DNA of 32,308 nt from Sphingobacterium thalpophilum (GTDB lineage Bacteria; Bacteroidota; Bacteroidia; Chitinophagales; Chitinophagaceae), in assembly GCA_945871875.1 (NCBI GenBank), contig CAMBYC010000022.1, positions 1 through 32,308 on the forward strand, in the 5' to 3' direction. Shown here piece by piece: positions 1 through 9,023 of the stretch. Every line of letters starts with the position of its first letter. Position 1 is the stretch's first letter. The notes below the pieces were generated by a model that saw nothing but the letters and a program-made list of their open reading frames with translations, did no database searches and was not told the origin of the DNA. The position numbers and the translations under genes were made by a program.

Positions 1-1767
1 TGTATAATTTTCATCTTCTTCCTCAATCAACAAATCATCTAAAAATTCATAACAACTATCATTGATGCTTTCAATCAATTGGTTTTTTAATTTGCCATGC
101 GTTTTTGCAAATTTTTCAACAGATTTAAAGGAAAGTGTGAATTCTTGTAAAGCAAACATTTTTAAAAGATTATCTTGTATCTCCGATAATGATATTTCCG
201 CTACATAGTGATTATATGATTGTTTCTCACTTTTTGGAATCGCAGTCTTTTCTATTTTTGTTTTTGATTTTACCTTTTCTTGATTTTTAATAGATAAATC
301 TTGCTCTTCATCTTTTAAATATTCACTCAACAAATTAACTGTATCTGCATGTTTACCTTGAACTTCATTTATTGTATCTAAATCAATATTAATTTTCTTT
401 CTCACAACTTCATAAATTGTTGGAATTGCTTTAGTAGCCTTTTCCAAATCTTTATCTATAATTAAATCATCTATGATTTTTTCATACTGTGCCAATTGAC
501 TTTTTTCTGAAAATAGCACTTTTGTATATTCTCTTGGGATTGGTTTTCTTTTAAAGATTCCAGTAAAATCATTTTGAAGGGCATATTGTAAGTATAATTT
601 TAAAGCAGTAAATCTATCGTGGTTAAGTATAAACTTCGAAGCATCTAAATAGATGCTTGCTATTTGTGGATGTTTGGAATTTTGTATACACAACTTATCA
701 ATAGCTTTGCAAAATAATTCTAGATTGCCATCAAAGTTGACTTTTAAGTTTTCAAATATTGATTTCCAACGATTAACATTGATATAATTTAAAGCAATTT
801 CATCTTCTTCACGTAAAGGTTCAATTTCATTAATATATGGTGCAATTGCTATTTCTATTTTTTGTAAGACTAAAGTTTCAAAGGCTTTTTTAGCTTCTAT
901 ATGATATGAATTTAATTTTTTTATGCTTTTGGGTTTTATAAAATATTTCTTTCTTACTTCATTTTCAGCTGCATAAAAGATACAATGAACAAATTCTTCC
1001 AATGAGGTGTCTATAGAATTAAAATAGTTTCTACTGCCATTTCTAAATCTATGGTTTTTTCTAGCAACAAGGTCTGCAACCGTTCCAAATGCTATTTCCA
1101 TTGATGTTTTTTCTTGTACAAATAATCTACCTAATGCACTATATGTCTTTAAATAAAGTTTAACAATTTCAATATGACAATGCGTAATATCAGTGAAATT
1201 GTTATTTTTAATATTTAATCTATTAAGGTGTATTACTTCGTGGTCTGATAGTTTTAATTTTATTTTATACCTGTAGCCCAATTTCCAATCGTTATCAAAT
1301 AGGCTTCTGTAATCTCCCTCTTTTTTTATTTCCGTAATAAGTTTTTCTAAACCAACATTATCTCCAACTTCTATTAATATTTGTCTAAGAAAAAAGTTGC
1401 AATACATTCTGCATACATCGTAATGTTTTTTAATAACAAAAACTCTTTGCTTAAGAAGGACTAAATTTTTATCTTTTTCATATTCATTTATAAAATCAAA
1501 AAGAAGTATAAAAACATAAGTAGGAGATCGGTAATCTAAAATTGTTAACTCACCCTTATAAAAGCGATCTTTAAATATTTTATAAAAATTGATTTGATTT
1601 TCGCTAGCAGTTTCAATAGCAGAATAAGTGAAAGTTGATAACAAGTTCCAAGAAGGGATGTACTTTTTTAATCCTATAAATTTTGCTTTTTGCAATAAAC
1701 TATATGATTGATTGGTTACATCAATTATAGATTCGTCATCAAAAAGGGATAGATTTTTATTGCTCAC
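1..1767 (-). CDS. Tellurite resistance TerB C-terminal (TerB-C) domain protein, 3' end truncated by window edge
   Basis: Not in the ORF track because it runs off position 1. Manual minus-strand translation from GTG at 1767 (MSNKNLSLFDDESIIDVTNQ...) is in one frame at every point checked; it ends ...HGKLKNQLIESINDSCYEFLDDLLIEEEDENYT, the typical TerB-C tail. Confidence 0.8.
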   Translation of the reverse strand, partial: MSNKNLSLFDDESIIDVTNQSYSLLQKAKFIGLKKYIPSWNLLSTFTYSAIETASENQINFYKIFKDRFYKGELTILDYRSPTYVFILLFDFINEYEKDKNLVLLKQRVFVIKKHYDVCRMYCNFFLRQILIEVGDNVGLEKLITEIKKEGDYRSLFDNDWKLGYRYKIKLKLSDHEVIHLNRLNIKNNNFTDITHCHIEIVKLYLKTYSALGRLFVQEKTSMEIAFGTVADLVARKNHRFRNGSRNYFNSIDTSLEEFVHCIFYAAENEVRKKYFIKPKSIKKLNSYHIEAKKAFETLVLQKIEIAIAPYINEIEPLREEDEIALNYINVNRWKSIFENLKVNFDGNLELFCKAIDKLCIQNSKHPQIASIYLDASKFILNHDRFTALKLYLQYALQNDFTGIFKRKPIPREYTKVLFSEKSQLAQYEKIIDDLIIDKDLEKATKAIPTIYEVVRKKINIDLDTINEVQGKHADTVNLLSEYLKDEEQDLSIKNQEKVKSKTKIEKTAIPKSEKQSYNHYVAEISLSEIQDNLLKMFALQEFTLSFKSVEKFAKTHGKLKNQLIESINDSCYEFLDDLLIEEEDENYT

Positions 1768-2089
1768 CTTGAAATTCAAATTTTTGTAAATTTCAAATTA
1801 TTAGCTGGTAAAAATTGATTTTTATGATTTTATTTGTAAAACATTTTCCACAAAATCAATAATAAATAAATCATCTTACAGGTTTTGCTAAACTGATATT
1901 TATTGGCTAATTGTTTATATTATGTACGAGTGCAGCTTTAATTGATTCTGCAGATTGTATAATTACAATTGATTATCAAAAAAAATAAAATAAATCTTTT
2001 AATATTAAAATCTATTTTCTAAGTTTTGAGAAAAATGGATGATAAAATAACTGGCAATACAAAAAAGTATTATTTAAAATAGAACTGAA

Positions 2090-3637
2090 TTAGAGCCTAA
2101 TTTCTTCTTCATTTTTATCGTAGAAGTGCCATTCAGTAAGATGAAAGGTATTATTTGATTTTACATTCAAGGAAATTTTATGTTTCCAAGCCCATTTTCT
2201 ACGGATGGATAATAAACCTTTGGTCAAAAAGGCAAACATAATTGGATGCACAATCAGTGTTAGTGATTTGTGGTTTTGAAGTGATAAGTAACTGAGATTT
2301 TTTTCAATATCATCTTCAAGAATTAGGGCGGAAGATATTTTACCTGTACCATGACAAGAAGGGCAAACCTCTTGTGTGTTGATGTTGACTTCAGGTTTCA
2401 TCCTTTGTCTGGTGATCTGCATCAATCCAAACTTAGAAATTGCCAAAACTGCGTGTTTAGATCTGTCTGAAAGCATGAATTGCTCCATAGAATCTGCAAG
2501 TTTCTTTTTGTTGTCGGGGAGTTTCATATCAATAAAATCCACCACAATGATGCCACCTAAATCTCGAAGTCTTAACTGGCGAGCAATTTCTTCAGCAGCT
2601 TCAAGGTTTGTTTGCAATGCATTTTCTTCTTGGTTATTGCCTACGCTTTTGTAGCCACTATTTACATCAATTACGTGTAAAGCTTCAGTATGTTCTACAA
2701 TAAGATAAGCACCACTTGGAAGGTTAACGGTTTTGCCAAATGCACCTTTTACTTGTTTTGTAACGCCAAAATGATCAAAAATTGGAGTATTTCCAGTATA
2801 AAGGGTTACGATATCAAGCTTATCTGGAGCAATTTTTTGTATGTATGCTCTAGTATCACTGTAAATGGTTTTATCATTAACAATAATGCGATTAAAATCT
2901 TCATTCAACAAATCCCTAAGCATGCTTGTAGCTTTGGTTTGTTCGCTAAGAATTTTTTCTGGTGCAACAGCTCCTTTAAGATTTTTTTGAATTAGTTGCC
3001 AATTGGCTACAAGATTGTTTAAGTCTTGGTGAAGTTCAGATGTGTTTTTCCCTTCTGCAGCGGTTCTAACAATTACACCAAAGTTTTTAGGTTTGATGGA
3101 TTCTACAATCTTTTGCAAACGTTTTCTTTCTTCGGCAGAGTGAATTTTACGCGAAACTGCGATAATATCATTAAATGGAGTTACCACTACAAATCTACCT
3201 GGTAATGAAATTTCACAACTTAATCTAGGACCTTTGGCTGCAATTGGTTCTTTTAAAATTTGTACTAAAACATTAGGTTTTGAACCCAATACTTCTGTGA
3301 TTTTTCCAGTTTTTACAATTTCTGCTTCTACATTAAACTTAGAATAATCAAATCCATTGGCAGTTTTGTCGCTAATTGACAACTGTGTAAACTTGAGTAA
3401 AGATTTAGCGTAAGGGCTTAAATCTGTGTAGTGTAGAAAAGCATCTTTTTCAAAGCCTACATCAACAAATGCAGCATTTAGACCTGGAATAAGTTTTTTA
3501 ACTTTTCCCAGATATAAATCACCAACAGCGAAGCGGGCATCTGCTTTTTCATTGTGCATTTCCACCAATCGCTTGTCTTCTAACAAGGCTATTTCAACGC
3601 CTTGTGGTGCTACATTTATAATTAATTCTTTGTTCAA
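2090..3637 (-). CDS. rng: Ribonuclease E/G family protein (RNase G), TTG start
   Basis: MNKELIINVAPQGVEIALLEDKRLVE..., S1-like GDLYLGKVKKLIPGLNAAFVDVG, DFIDMK catalytic region, CPSCHGTG Zn-link motif. Start codon is TTG (caa at 3635-3637). Confidence 0.95.
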   Translation of the reverse strand: MNKELIINVAPQGVEIALLEDKRLVEMHNEKADARFAVGDLYLGKVKKLIPGLNAAFVDVGFEKDAFLHYTDLSPYAKSLLKFTQLSISDKTANGFDYSKFNVEAEIVKTGKITEVLGSKPNVLVQILKEPIAAKGPRLSCEISLPGRFVVVTPFNDIIAVSRKIHSAEERKRLQKIVESIKPKNFGVIVRTAAEGKNTSELHQDLNNLVANWQLIQKNLKGAVAPEKILSEQTKATSMLRDLLNEDFNRIIVNDKTIYSDTRAYIQKIAPDKLDIVTLYTGNTPIFDHFGVTKQVKGAFGKTVNLPSGAYLIVEHTEALHVIDVNSGYKSVGNNQEENALQTNLEAAEEIARQLRLRDLGGIIVVDFIDMKLPDNKKKLADSMEQFMLSDRSKHAVLAISKFGLMQITRQRMKPEVNINTQEVCPSCHGTGKISSALILEDDIEKNLSYLSLQNHKSLTLIVHPIMFAFLTKGLLSIRRKWAWKHKISLNVKSNNTFHLTEWHFYDKNEEEIRL

Positions 3638-3672
3638 ACGTCAAAACGCATTCATACTAAATAAAAATAACC

Positions 3673-3700
3673 AACTGTCGGTAACAATTTACAGACAGTT
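3673..3700 (-). terminator. Inverted repeat AACTGTC-N14-GACAGTT followed on the minus strand by a T-rich tract
   Basis: aactgtc 3673-3679 and gacagtt 3694-3700; minus-strand continuation GGTTATTTTTATTTAG. Lies between the 31-aa gene and rng. Confidence 0.4.
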
Positions 3701-3727
3701 AGCACATTACATAACCGGAGGAGAAAA

Positions 3728-3823
3728 TTACTTTTTTCCTTTTTTATGACGGTTCTTTCTTAAACGTTTTTTACGTTTGTGCGTTGCTATCTTATGACGT
3801 TTTCTTTTTTTACCACAAGGCAT
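3728..3823 (-). CDS. AURKAIP1/COX24-domain-like very basic 31-aa (putative ribosome-associated) protein
   Basis: ATG at 3823 to TAA at 3728: MPCGKKRKRHKIATHKRKKRLRKNRHKKGKK*. Matches the short basic Bacteroidota family annotated AURKAIP1/COX24 domain. Below the ORF-track length cutoff. Confidence 0.85.
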   Translation of the reverse strand: MPCGKKRKRHKIATHKRKKRLRKNRHKKGKK

Positions 3824-3850
3824 ATTAATCTATTTATTGTATTATTGAAC

Positions 3851-4690
3851 TTAGTTTAAATTTTTTATCTTTTCGTCAATCGCCTTTATTAATTCGGGGT
3901 TTGTAACGAAAATTTTGCCTTTAAGATACCATTTTTTTGCATCAGCTGTTTGATTAGATCTTTCATAAGCTTCTGCTAGTAAAAAAATAGCTTCTAAATT
4001 GGCAGGTTGGCTTTTAACCACTCTATTCAATCGGTCTATGGCTTTGTCAAACTGTCCTGTTAACATTCCACCATATCCCAACATAAATTGAGCATACATG
4101 TTTGTGCTGTCTTTTTGAGCAACTTCCCTAATTTTTAGAATTCCTTCCATTGGAGAAGAGGTACCAGAAGCACCAAAAATGAATGTACTGCCCCAACCAA
4201 CTTTTGCTGAATCATTACCTGGATTTATAGCAAGAACAAGATCAAATAACTCTTTAGCCTGATTCGCCATCCAAGATTTCATTGATGGTTCTTGTTCAGA
4301 TTGCAATTCGCTCAAATAGGTTTGGGCGGCAAAGTTGAGACTTTTCTCGCTATTTTCCAATTTAGCTTTTTCAGATTGGTAAAAAAGATAAGGAATTCGG
4401 TTTTGAATTGAATCTTTCCAATACAAGGACAGAGCCTCATATTGTTGGAGCTTTTGATTTTTAAGGTCTCCGCGGGAGATAGTATTTTCTAATGTAATTA
4501 TCTTTGTAAGTTGCTGTTTATCAACTAATTGTTTTGCTTTTTCAAGCAATAAATCAAAGGTAATTACAGGGTTTACGGTTTCTTTTTCTGCAGGAATAGT
4601 ACCCTTTGAATGTGGTATTGTTCTACCAAAAAAAAATAATGAAAATAACAGGGCTATCGACCCTGTTATTATAAAAATTTGTTGCTTCAC
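3851..4690 (-). CDS. Tetratricopeptide repeat protein with N-terminal membrane anchor/signal
   Basis: MKQQIFIITGSIALLFSLFFFG hydrophobic N-terminus; TPR-like repeats (NMYAQFMLGYGGMLTGQFDKAIDRLNRVVKSQPANLEAIFLLAEAYERSNQTADAKKWY). Confidence 0.8.
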   Translation of the reverse strand: MKQQIFIITGSIALLFSLFFFGRTIPHSKGTIPAEKETVNPVITFDLLLEKAKQLVDKQQLTKIITLENTISRGDLKNQKLQQYEALSLYWKDSIQNRIPYLFYQSEKAKLENSEKSLNFAAQTYLSELQSEQEPSMKSWMANQAKELFDLVLAINPGNDSAKVGWGSTFIFGASGTSSPMEGILKIREVAQKDSTNMYAQFMLGYGGMLTGQFDKAIDRLNRVVKSQPANLEAIFLLAEAYERSNQTADAKKWYLKGKIFVTNPELIKAIDEKIKNLN

Positions 4691-4716
4691 TTGGTTTTGT
4701 GTATTAATGCACGAAG

Positions 4717-5049
4717 TTAACGCACATCCATCATTTCTTCAGCACCATCTTCAATAATTGGCGTATTTAACTGCAATTTTTTTACTTCATGCATAAATTC
4801 TTTTGCAGGTTTGAATGCAGGAATAAAATGTGCAGGAATTTGTACTGCAGTGTTTTTCTTGATGTTTCTTCCAATTTTAGCAGCTCTTTTTTTGGTAATA
4901 AAACTACCAAATCCTCTGATGTAAATGTTTTCGCCTTTCGCAAGGGATTCCTTTACTTCTTTTAACATTGTTTCAATAGAAACTAAAACGTCAAGGCGTG
5001 GGATGCCCGTTTTTTCAGAAATGTTGTGAATCAAATCAGCTTTTCTCAT
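4717..5049 (-). CDS. HU/IHF family DNA-binding protein
   Basis: MRKADLIHNISEKTGIPRLDVLVSIETMLKEVKESLAKGENIYIRGFGSFITKKRAAKIGRNIKKN...IPAHFIPAFKPAKEF; start at internal Met (5049) rather than the track's 5112. Confidence 0.92.
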   Translation of the reverse strand: MRKADLIHNISEKTGIPRLDVLVSIETMLKEVKESLAKGENIYIRGFGSFITKKRAAKIGRNIKKNTAVQIPAHFIPAFKPAKEFMHEVKKLQLNTPIIEDGAEEMMDVR

Positions 5050-5204
5050 TGTGAGATTTTTTATGTGGTTTAGAGTTCTAAGGTAAATTATTAATAAAGT
5101 TAATGAAATCAAACTATTAGGATAATAATTACCATAATATGAAACGATATCTATTAAAAAAAATTGTAGCTTTTATACTTTCATACTACCTTCATTTTGT
5201 TAAA

Positions 5205-6272
5205 ATGGAAAATAAGCAACACAAATTTTTTGCCGATACCTTACTGCAATGGGATAATTTTAGCAATAAAAGGGCAATGCCCTGGAAGGGTGAAAAAGAT
5301 CCATACAAAATTTGGATTAGTGAAATTATGTTGCAGCAAACTCGCGTAGAACAAGGGATTGGATACTTTAATCGATTCATGGAAGTTTTTCCTACTATAG
5401 TAGATTTAGCTGATTCTGAAGATGATACAGTGTTTAAATTATGGGAGGGTTTGGGTTATTATTCAAGGTGTAAAAATATGCTTACAACCGCTCGTTTTAT
5501 TGTTTCAGAATATAAAGGTATTTTTCCTGATACATATCATTCTATCTTAAAACTTAAAGGAATTGGACCTTATACCGCTGCTGCAATTGCCTCTTTTGCA
5601 TTCAACTTACCTTATGCTGTTGTTGATGGTAATGTTTTAAGGGTTTTAAGTAGAGTATTTGGTATTTCTGAACCCATTGATGAACCGTCCTCAAGAAAAA
5701 TGTATGATGAATTGGCAAATAAATTGTTGTTAAGCCAAAATCCTGCTCAATACAATCAAGCCATAATGGATTTTGGTGCCACCATCTGTAAGCCTAAAGC
5801 TCCATTATGCAATTCTTGCCCTTTTCAAACTGATTGTATTGCTCTAAAAACCAATCTAGTGCAAAAATTGCCCATCAAATTAAAACGGTTAATCAAAAAA
5901 AATAGATTTTTTCACTATATTCTATTTAGACATCAAAATAAAATTTTATGTCGAAAAAGAACTGAAAAAGACATTTGGCAAAATTTGTTTGAATTTTATC
6001 TGTTAGAAGCTGATAAAATGCTATCAATTGCTGAACTTCTTGAAATAGATTCCATTTCTAAACTTTTGAAAGGTATAAATTATAAGTTAAATCGAGTTTC
6101 TATAATTTATAAACAACAACTTACTCATCAAATTATTAATGGAAGCTTCTATACAATAGATATTGAGTCAATTTTGCCAGTTGATGAAAGTTATTTTGCT
6201 GTAGAAGAGATCAACCTTCGCAGTTTACCCATGCCTAAATTTATCTTTTCTTTTTTAGATCAAAATTTGTAA
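5205..6272 (+). CDS. mutY: A/G-specific adenine glycosylase
   Basis: ILKLKGIGPYTAAAIASFAF HhH motif, VVDGNVLRVLSR, Fe-S motif C-X6-C-X2-C-X5-C (CKPKAPLCNSCPFQTDC). Start at internal Met MENKQHKFFADTLLQW (track start 5139). Confidence 0.93.
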   Translation: MENKQHKFFADTLLQWDNFSNKRAMPWKGEKDPYKIWISEIMLQQTRVEQGIGYFNRFMEVFPTIVDLADSEDDTVFKLWEGLGYYSRCKNMLTTARFIVSEYKGIFPDTYHSILKLKGIGPYTAAAIASFAFNLPYAVVDGNVLRVLSRVFGISEPIDEPSSRKMYDELANKLLLSQNPAQYNQAIMDFGATICKPKAPLCNSCPFQTDCIALKTNLVQKLPIKLKRLIKKNRFFHYILFRHQNKILCRKRTEKDIWQNLFEFYLLEADKMLSIAELLEIDSISKLLKGINYKLNRVSIIYKQQLTHQIINGSFYTIDIESILPVDESYFAVEEINLRSLPMPKFIFSFLDQNL

Positions 6273-6399
6273 TTTAGAGTATACTTACTTTTGAGTATTC
6301 AATTGCTTTAATTAATTGATTTTTAGATTCAAATCTATTGAATAAAACTGCTAATTATAATTAACTTGCATCTTATATTCCAGTAATAAAACTGCTATT

Positions 6400-7752
6400 T
6401 TGCTTCAAAATATGGCATTTCTAAATACAATTTGTTTTTCATCAATACTTTTGCAGACGCAAATACCGCCTGCTGTAATTACCTCAATGGTTTTGATTTT
6501 ATTGATATTGTTGGTGCTTTCTTTCATGATTACAGGAGCTGAATCGGCTTTTTTTACACTGTCTTCTAAAGACATTGGTTTTATAAAAACCAAACAAAAT
6601 GACAATTCAAAGCGCATTTTAGAGTTATTGCAACACCCTAAATCATTTTTAGTTACTTTACACATTTCCAGCACTTTAATCAATATCGCCATAATAATAT
6701 TTTGCAATTTCTTGGCTGATAATCTACTTGGTGATAAGTTAATCCTCTTATTTGTTTTGCTCATAAAAGTAATAGGAATTGCCTTTATTTTAATCTTGTT
6801 TACCGAATTTCTACCTAAAATATGGGCTTCTAATAATGATTTAAGATTTGTATATAGTTCAGCTTTTTTGGTTGCTACTTTACATCAAATATTTGGACAA
6901 TTAAGTCGTGCTATACTTGGTTATACTGAAGGCATTGAACGATCTTTAGGGGGTGGAAATTCATCTATTATGAGTATGGAAGAATTGGATCAAGCCATTA
7001 ATCTTACAACCCCAAAAGATGCTACCGAAGAAGAAAAAAATATGCTGAAAGGCATTGTAAAATTTGGAAATATCACGGTTAGGCAAGTGATGAAAAGCAG
7101 GTTAGATGTTCAAGGTATAGACGACAATTCCAATTTTATTGAAGTTTTACAAAAAGTAGAAGCATTAGGTTATTCAAGATATCCTGTTTACAAGGAAAGT
7201 TTAGATCAAATTATCGGAATCTTACAAACGAAAGATTTAATTCCACATATTCATGAAAATCAAGATTTTGATTGGCATTCTTTGTTGCGACAACCACTTT
7301 TTGTTCATGAATATAAATTAATTGAAGATTTGCTCAAGGAATTGCAAATAAAGCGTGTCCATTTTGCAATTGTAGTTGATGAATTTGGTGGTACAGAAGG
7401 AATTATTACTTTAGAAGACATTATGGAAGAGGTAATTGGTGATATCCAAGATGAATTTGACGAGGAAGATTCGATTGGAAAAAAATTAGATGAAGAAAAT
7501 TATCTTTTTGAAGGGAAAGCTCCAATTATAGAAGTTTGTAGGTTTATTGATATTTCTCCGTTTACATTCGATAAATATCGTGGAGATAGTGAAACAATTG
7601 CAGGTTTGTTTTTAGAAATTATGGGAGAAATTCCAGCCATTAATAGTGAAATCACAATAGAAAATTGTACACTTACCGTTTTAGAGCTTGATAAAAACAG
7701 GATTAAGAAATTGAAGTTATCTGTGAAGCCTCAAAAAGTTGTTGTAAACTGA
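6400..7752 (+). CDS. gldE: Gliding motility-associated protein GldE (CNNM/CBS hemolysin-like)
   Basis: CNNM transmembrane domain (MITGAESAFFTLSSKDI), CBS pair (HFAIVVDEFGGTEGIITLEDIMEEVIGDIQDEFDEE), CorC-like C-terminus; immediately followed by gldD. Confidence 0.9.
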   Translation: MLQNMAFLNTICFSSILLQTQIPPAVITSMVLILLILLVLSFMITGAESAFFTLSSKDIGFIKTKQNDNSKRILELLQHPKSFLVTLHISSTLINIAIIIFCNFLADNLLGDKLILLFVLLIKVIGIAFILILFTEFLPKIWASNNDLRFVYSSAFLVATLHQIFGQLSRAILGYTEGIERSLGGGNSSIMSMEELDQAINLTTPKDATEEEKNMLKGIVKFGNITVRQVMKSRLDVQGIDDNSNFIEVLQKVEALGYSRYPVYKESLDQIIGILQTKDLIPHIHENQDFDWHSLLRQPLFVHEYKLIEDLLKELQIKRVHFAIVVDEFGGTEGIITLEDIMEEVIGDIQDEFDEEDSIGKKLDEENYLFEGKAPIIEVCRFIDISPFTFDKYRGDSETIAGLFLEIMGEIPAINSEITIENCTLTVLELDKNRIKKLKLSVKPQKVVVN

Positions 7753-8399
7753 TGAAAAAAATCCAATATTATTTAACATTACTTGTAATACTATTCGCGT
7801 CATGTAATTCACCTTTTATGCCCAAGCCAAGAGGTTATTTTGCAATTCCTTTTCCCAAGCATGAATACCGATCTTTTACAAAAGAAGGATTTCCTTATCA
7901 GTTCGAATACCCTCTGTATGCCAATATCACTCGTGATGGCATGTTATCAGACGATAATTCCGATAACCCTTATTGGTTTAATATTGATTTCCCACAATTT
8001 AATGGAAGAATCTATATCAGTTACAAAACAATCGGTGGATATTCTACTTACAAAATTAAAACAGCCTCTGGTTATAGAGATTCATTGGTTAAAAACACTT
8101 TTGAAGGATTAAGAGATGAGGCATTTAAAATGACGTTTAAACATACGTTGAGGGCAAGTTCTATTGAAGATTCTTTATTTCAAACTGCTAATGGCGTTAG
8201 TGGCGTGTATTTTAAAGTAGGGGGAAATGCTGCAACAGCCAACCAGTTTTTTGTTACTGATACGCTTCATCATTTTCTTCGTGGAGCATTGTATTTTGAT
8301 GCAGTTCCAAATTCCGATTCTATTAAACCTGTAGTCCAATTTCTTGAACAAGATTTGCACCACATTATTGAAAGTTTAAAGTGGAAGGAGATTAAATAA
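7752..8399 (+). CDS. gldD: Gliding motility lipoprotein GldD
   Basis: Lipobox FASC; PKPRGYFAIPFPKHEYRSF...FPYQFEYPLYA; TGATG overlap with the gldE stop. Confidence 0.92.
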   Translation: MKKIQYYLTLLVILFASCNSPFMPKPRGYFAIPFPKHEYRSFTKEGFPYQFEYPLYANITRDGMLSDDNSDNPYWFNIDFPQFNGRIYISYKTIGGYSTYKIKTASGYRDSLVKNTFEGLRDEAFKMTFKHTLRASSIEDSLFQTANGVSGVYFKVGGNAATANQFFVTDTLHHFLRGALYFDAVPNSDSIKPVVQFLEQDLHHIIESLKWKEIK

Positions 8400-8414
8400 T
8401 TCTACTTTTACATT

Positions 8415-9014
8415 ATGATTGCAATTGAACATACCCTTGTGTCTGATGAAATAGTGGAAGAGCAATTTGTTTGTGATTTGAGCAAATGTAAAGGCGGCTG
8501 TTGTGAAGATGGTGATGCCGGTGCTCCTTTGCAAAATGCAGAACTTGATTCCATAAAAAATATATTTCAAACTATTTTGCCTTACCTCACAGAAGAAGGT
8601 AAAGCTGAAATTGATAGACAAGGAATTTATGTTTACCACGAAGAATATGGATGGGTTACTCCAACAATTGGTAGTGGAATTTGTGCTTATGGTTCTCGTG
8701 ATGATAAAGGAATTATTAAATGTGGTTTTGAACAAGCGTTTAATGATGGTAAAACCAACTGGAAAAAACCTATTTCCTGCCATTTATATCCTATTAAAGT
8801 ACATTCTAGCAGGGATGGTTCTTACGAAACCCTTAATTATGAACCCCGAGAATCCCTTTGCTCTCCTGGTTGTGCACTAGGCGAACAACTTAAAGTGCCT
8901 GTTTATACATTTTTAAAAGAACCTATTATTCGTAGATTTGGAGAAGCTTTTTATGAAGAATTGGATATCGTGGCTAAAGATTATTTTGAAGCTAAAAAAT
9001 CTTTCAAACCTTAA
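8415..9014 (+). CDS. DUF3109 family protein
   Basis: MIAIEHTLVSDEIVEEQFVCDLSKCKGGCCEDGDAGAPLQ..., conserved Cys pattern, ISCHLYPI, LCSPGCALG. Confidence 0.88.
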   Translation: MIAIEHTLVSDEIVEEQFVCDLSKCKGGCCEDGDAGAPLQNAELDSIKNIFQTILPYLTEEGKAEIDRQGIYVYHEEYGWVTPTIGSGICAYGSRDDKGIIKCGFEQAFNDGKTNWKKPISCHLYPIKVHSSRDGSYETLNYEPRESLCSPGCALGEQLKVPVYTFLKEPIIRRFGEAFYEELDIVAKDYFEAKKSFKP

Positions 9015-9023
9015 TCAATTCTA

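Noticed and set aside
1954-1969. ATTGTA-TAAT-TACAAT short palindrome between rng and the TerB-C gene
   Set aside because: Six-bp AT-rich arms are expected by chance in this composition; no additional support.
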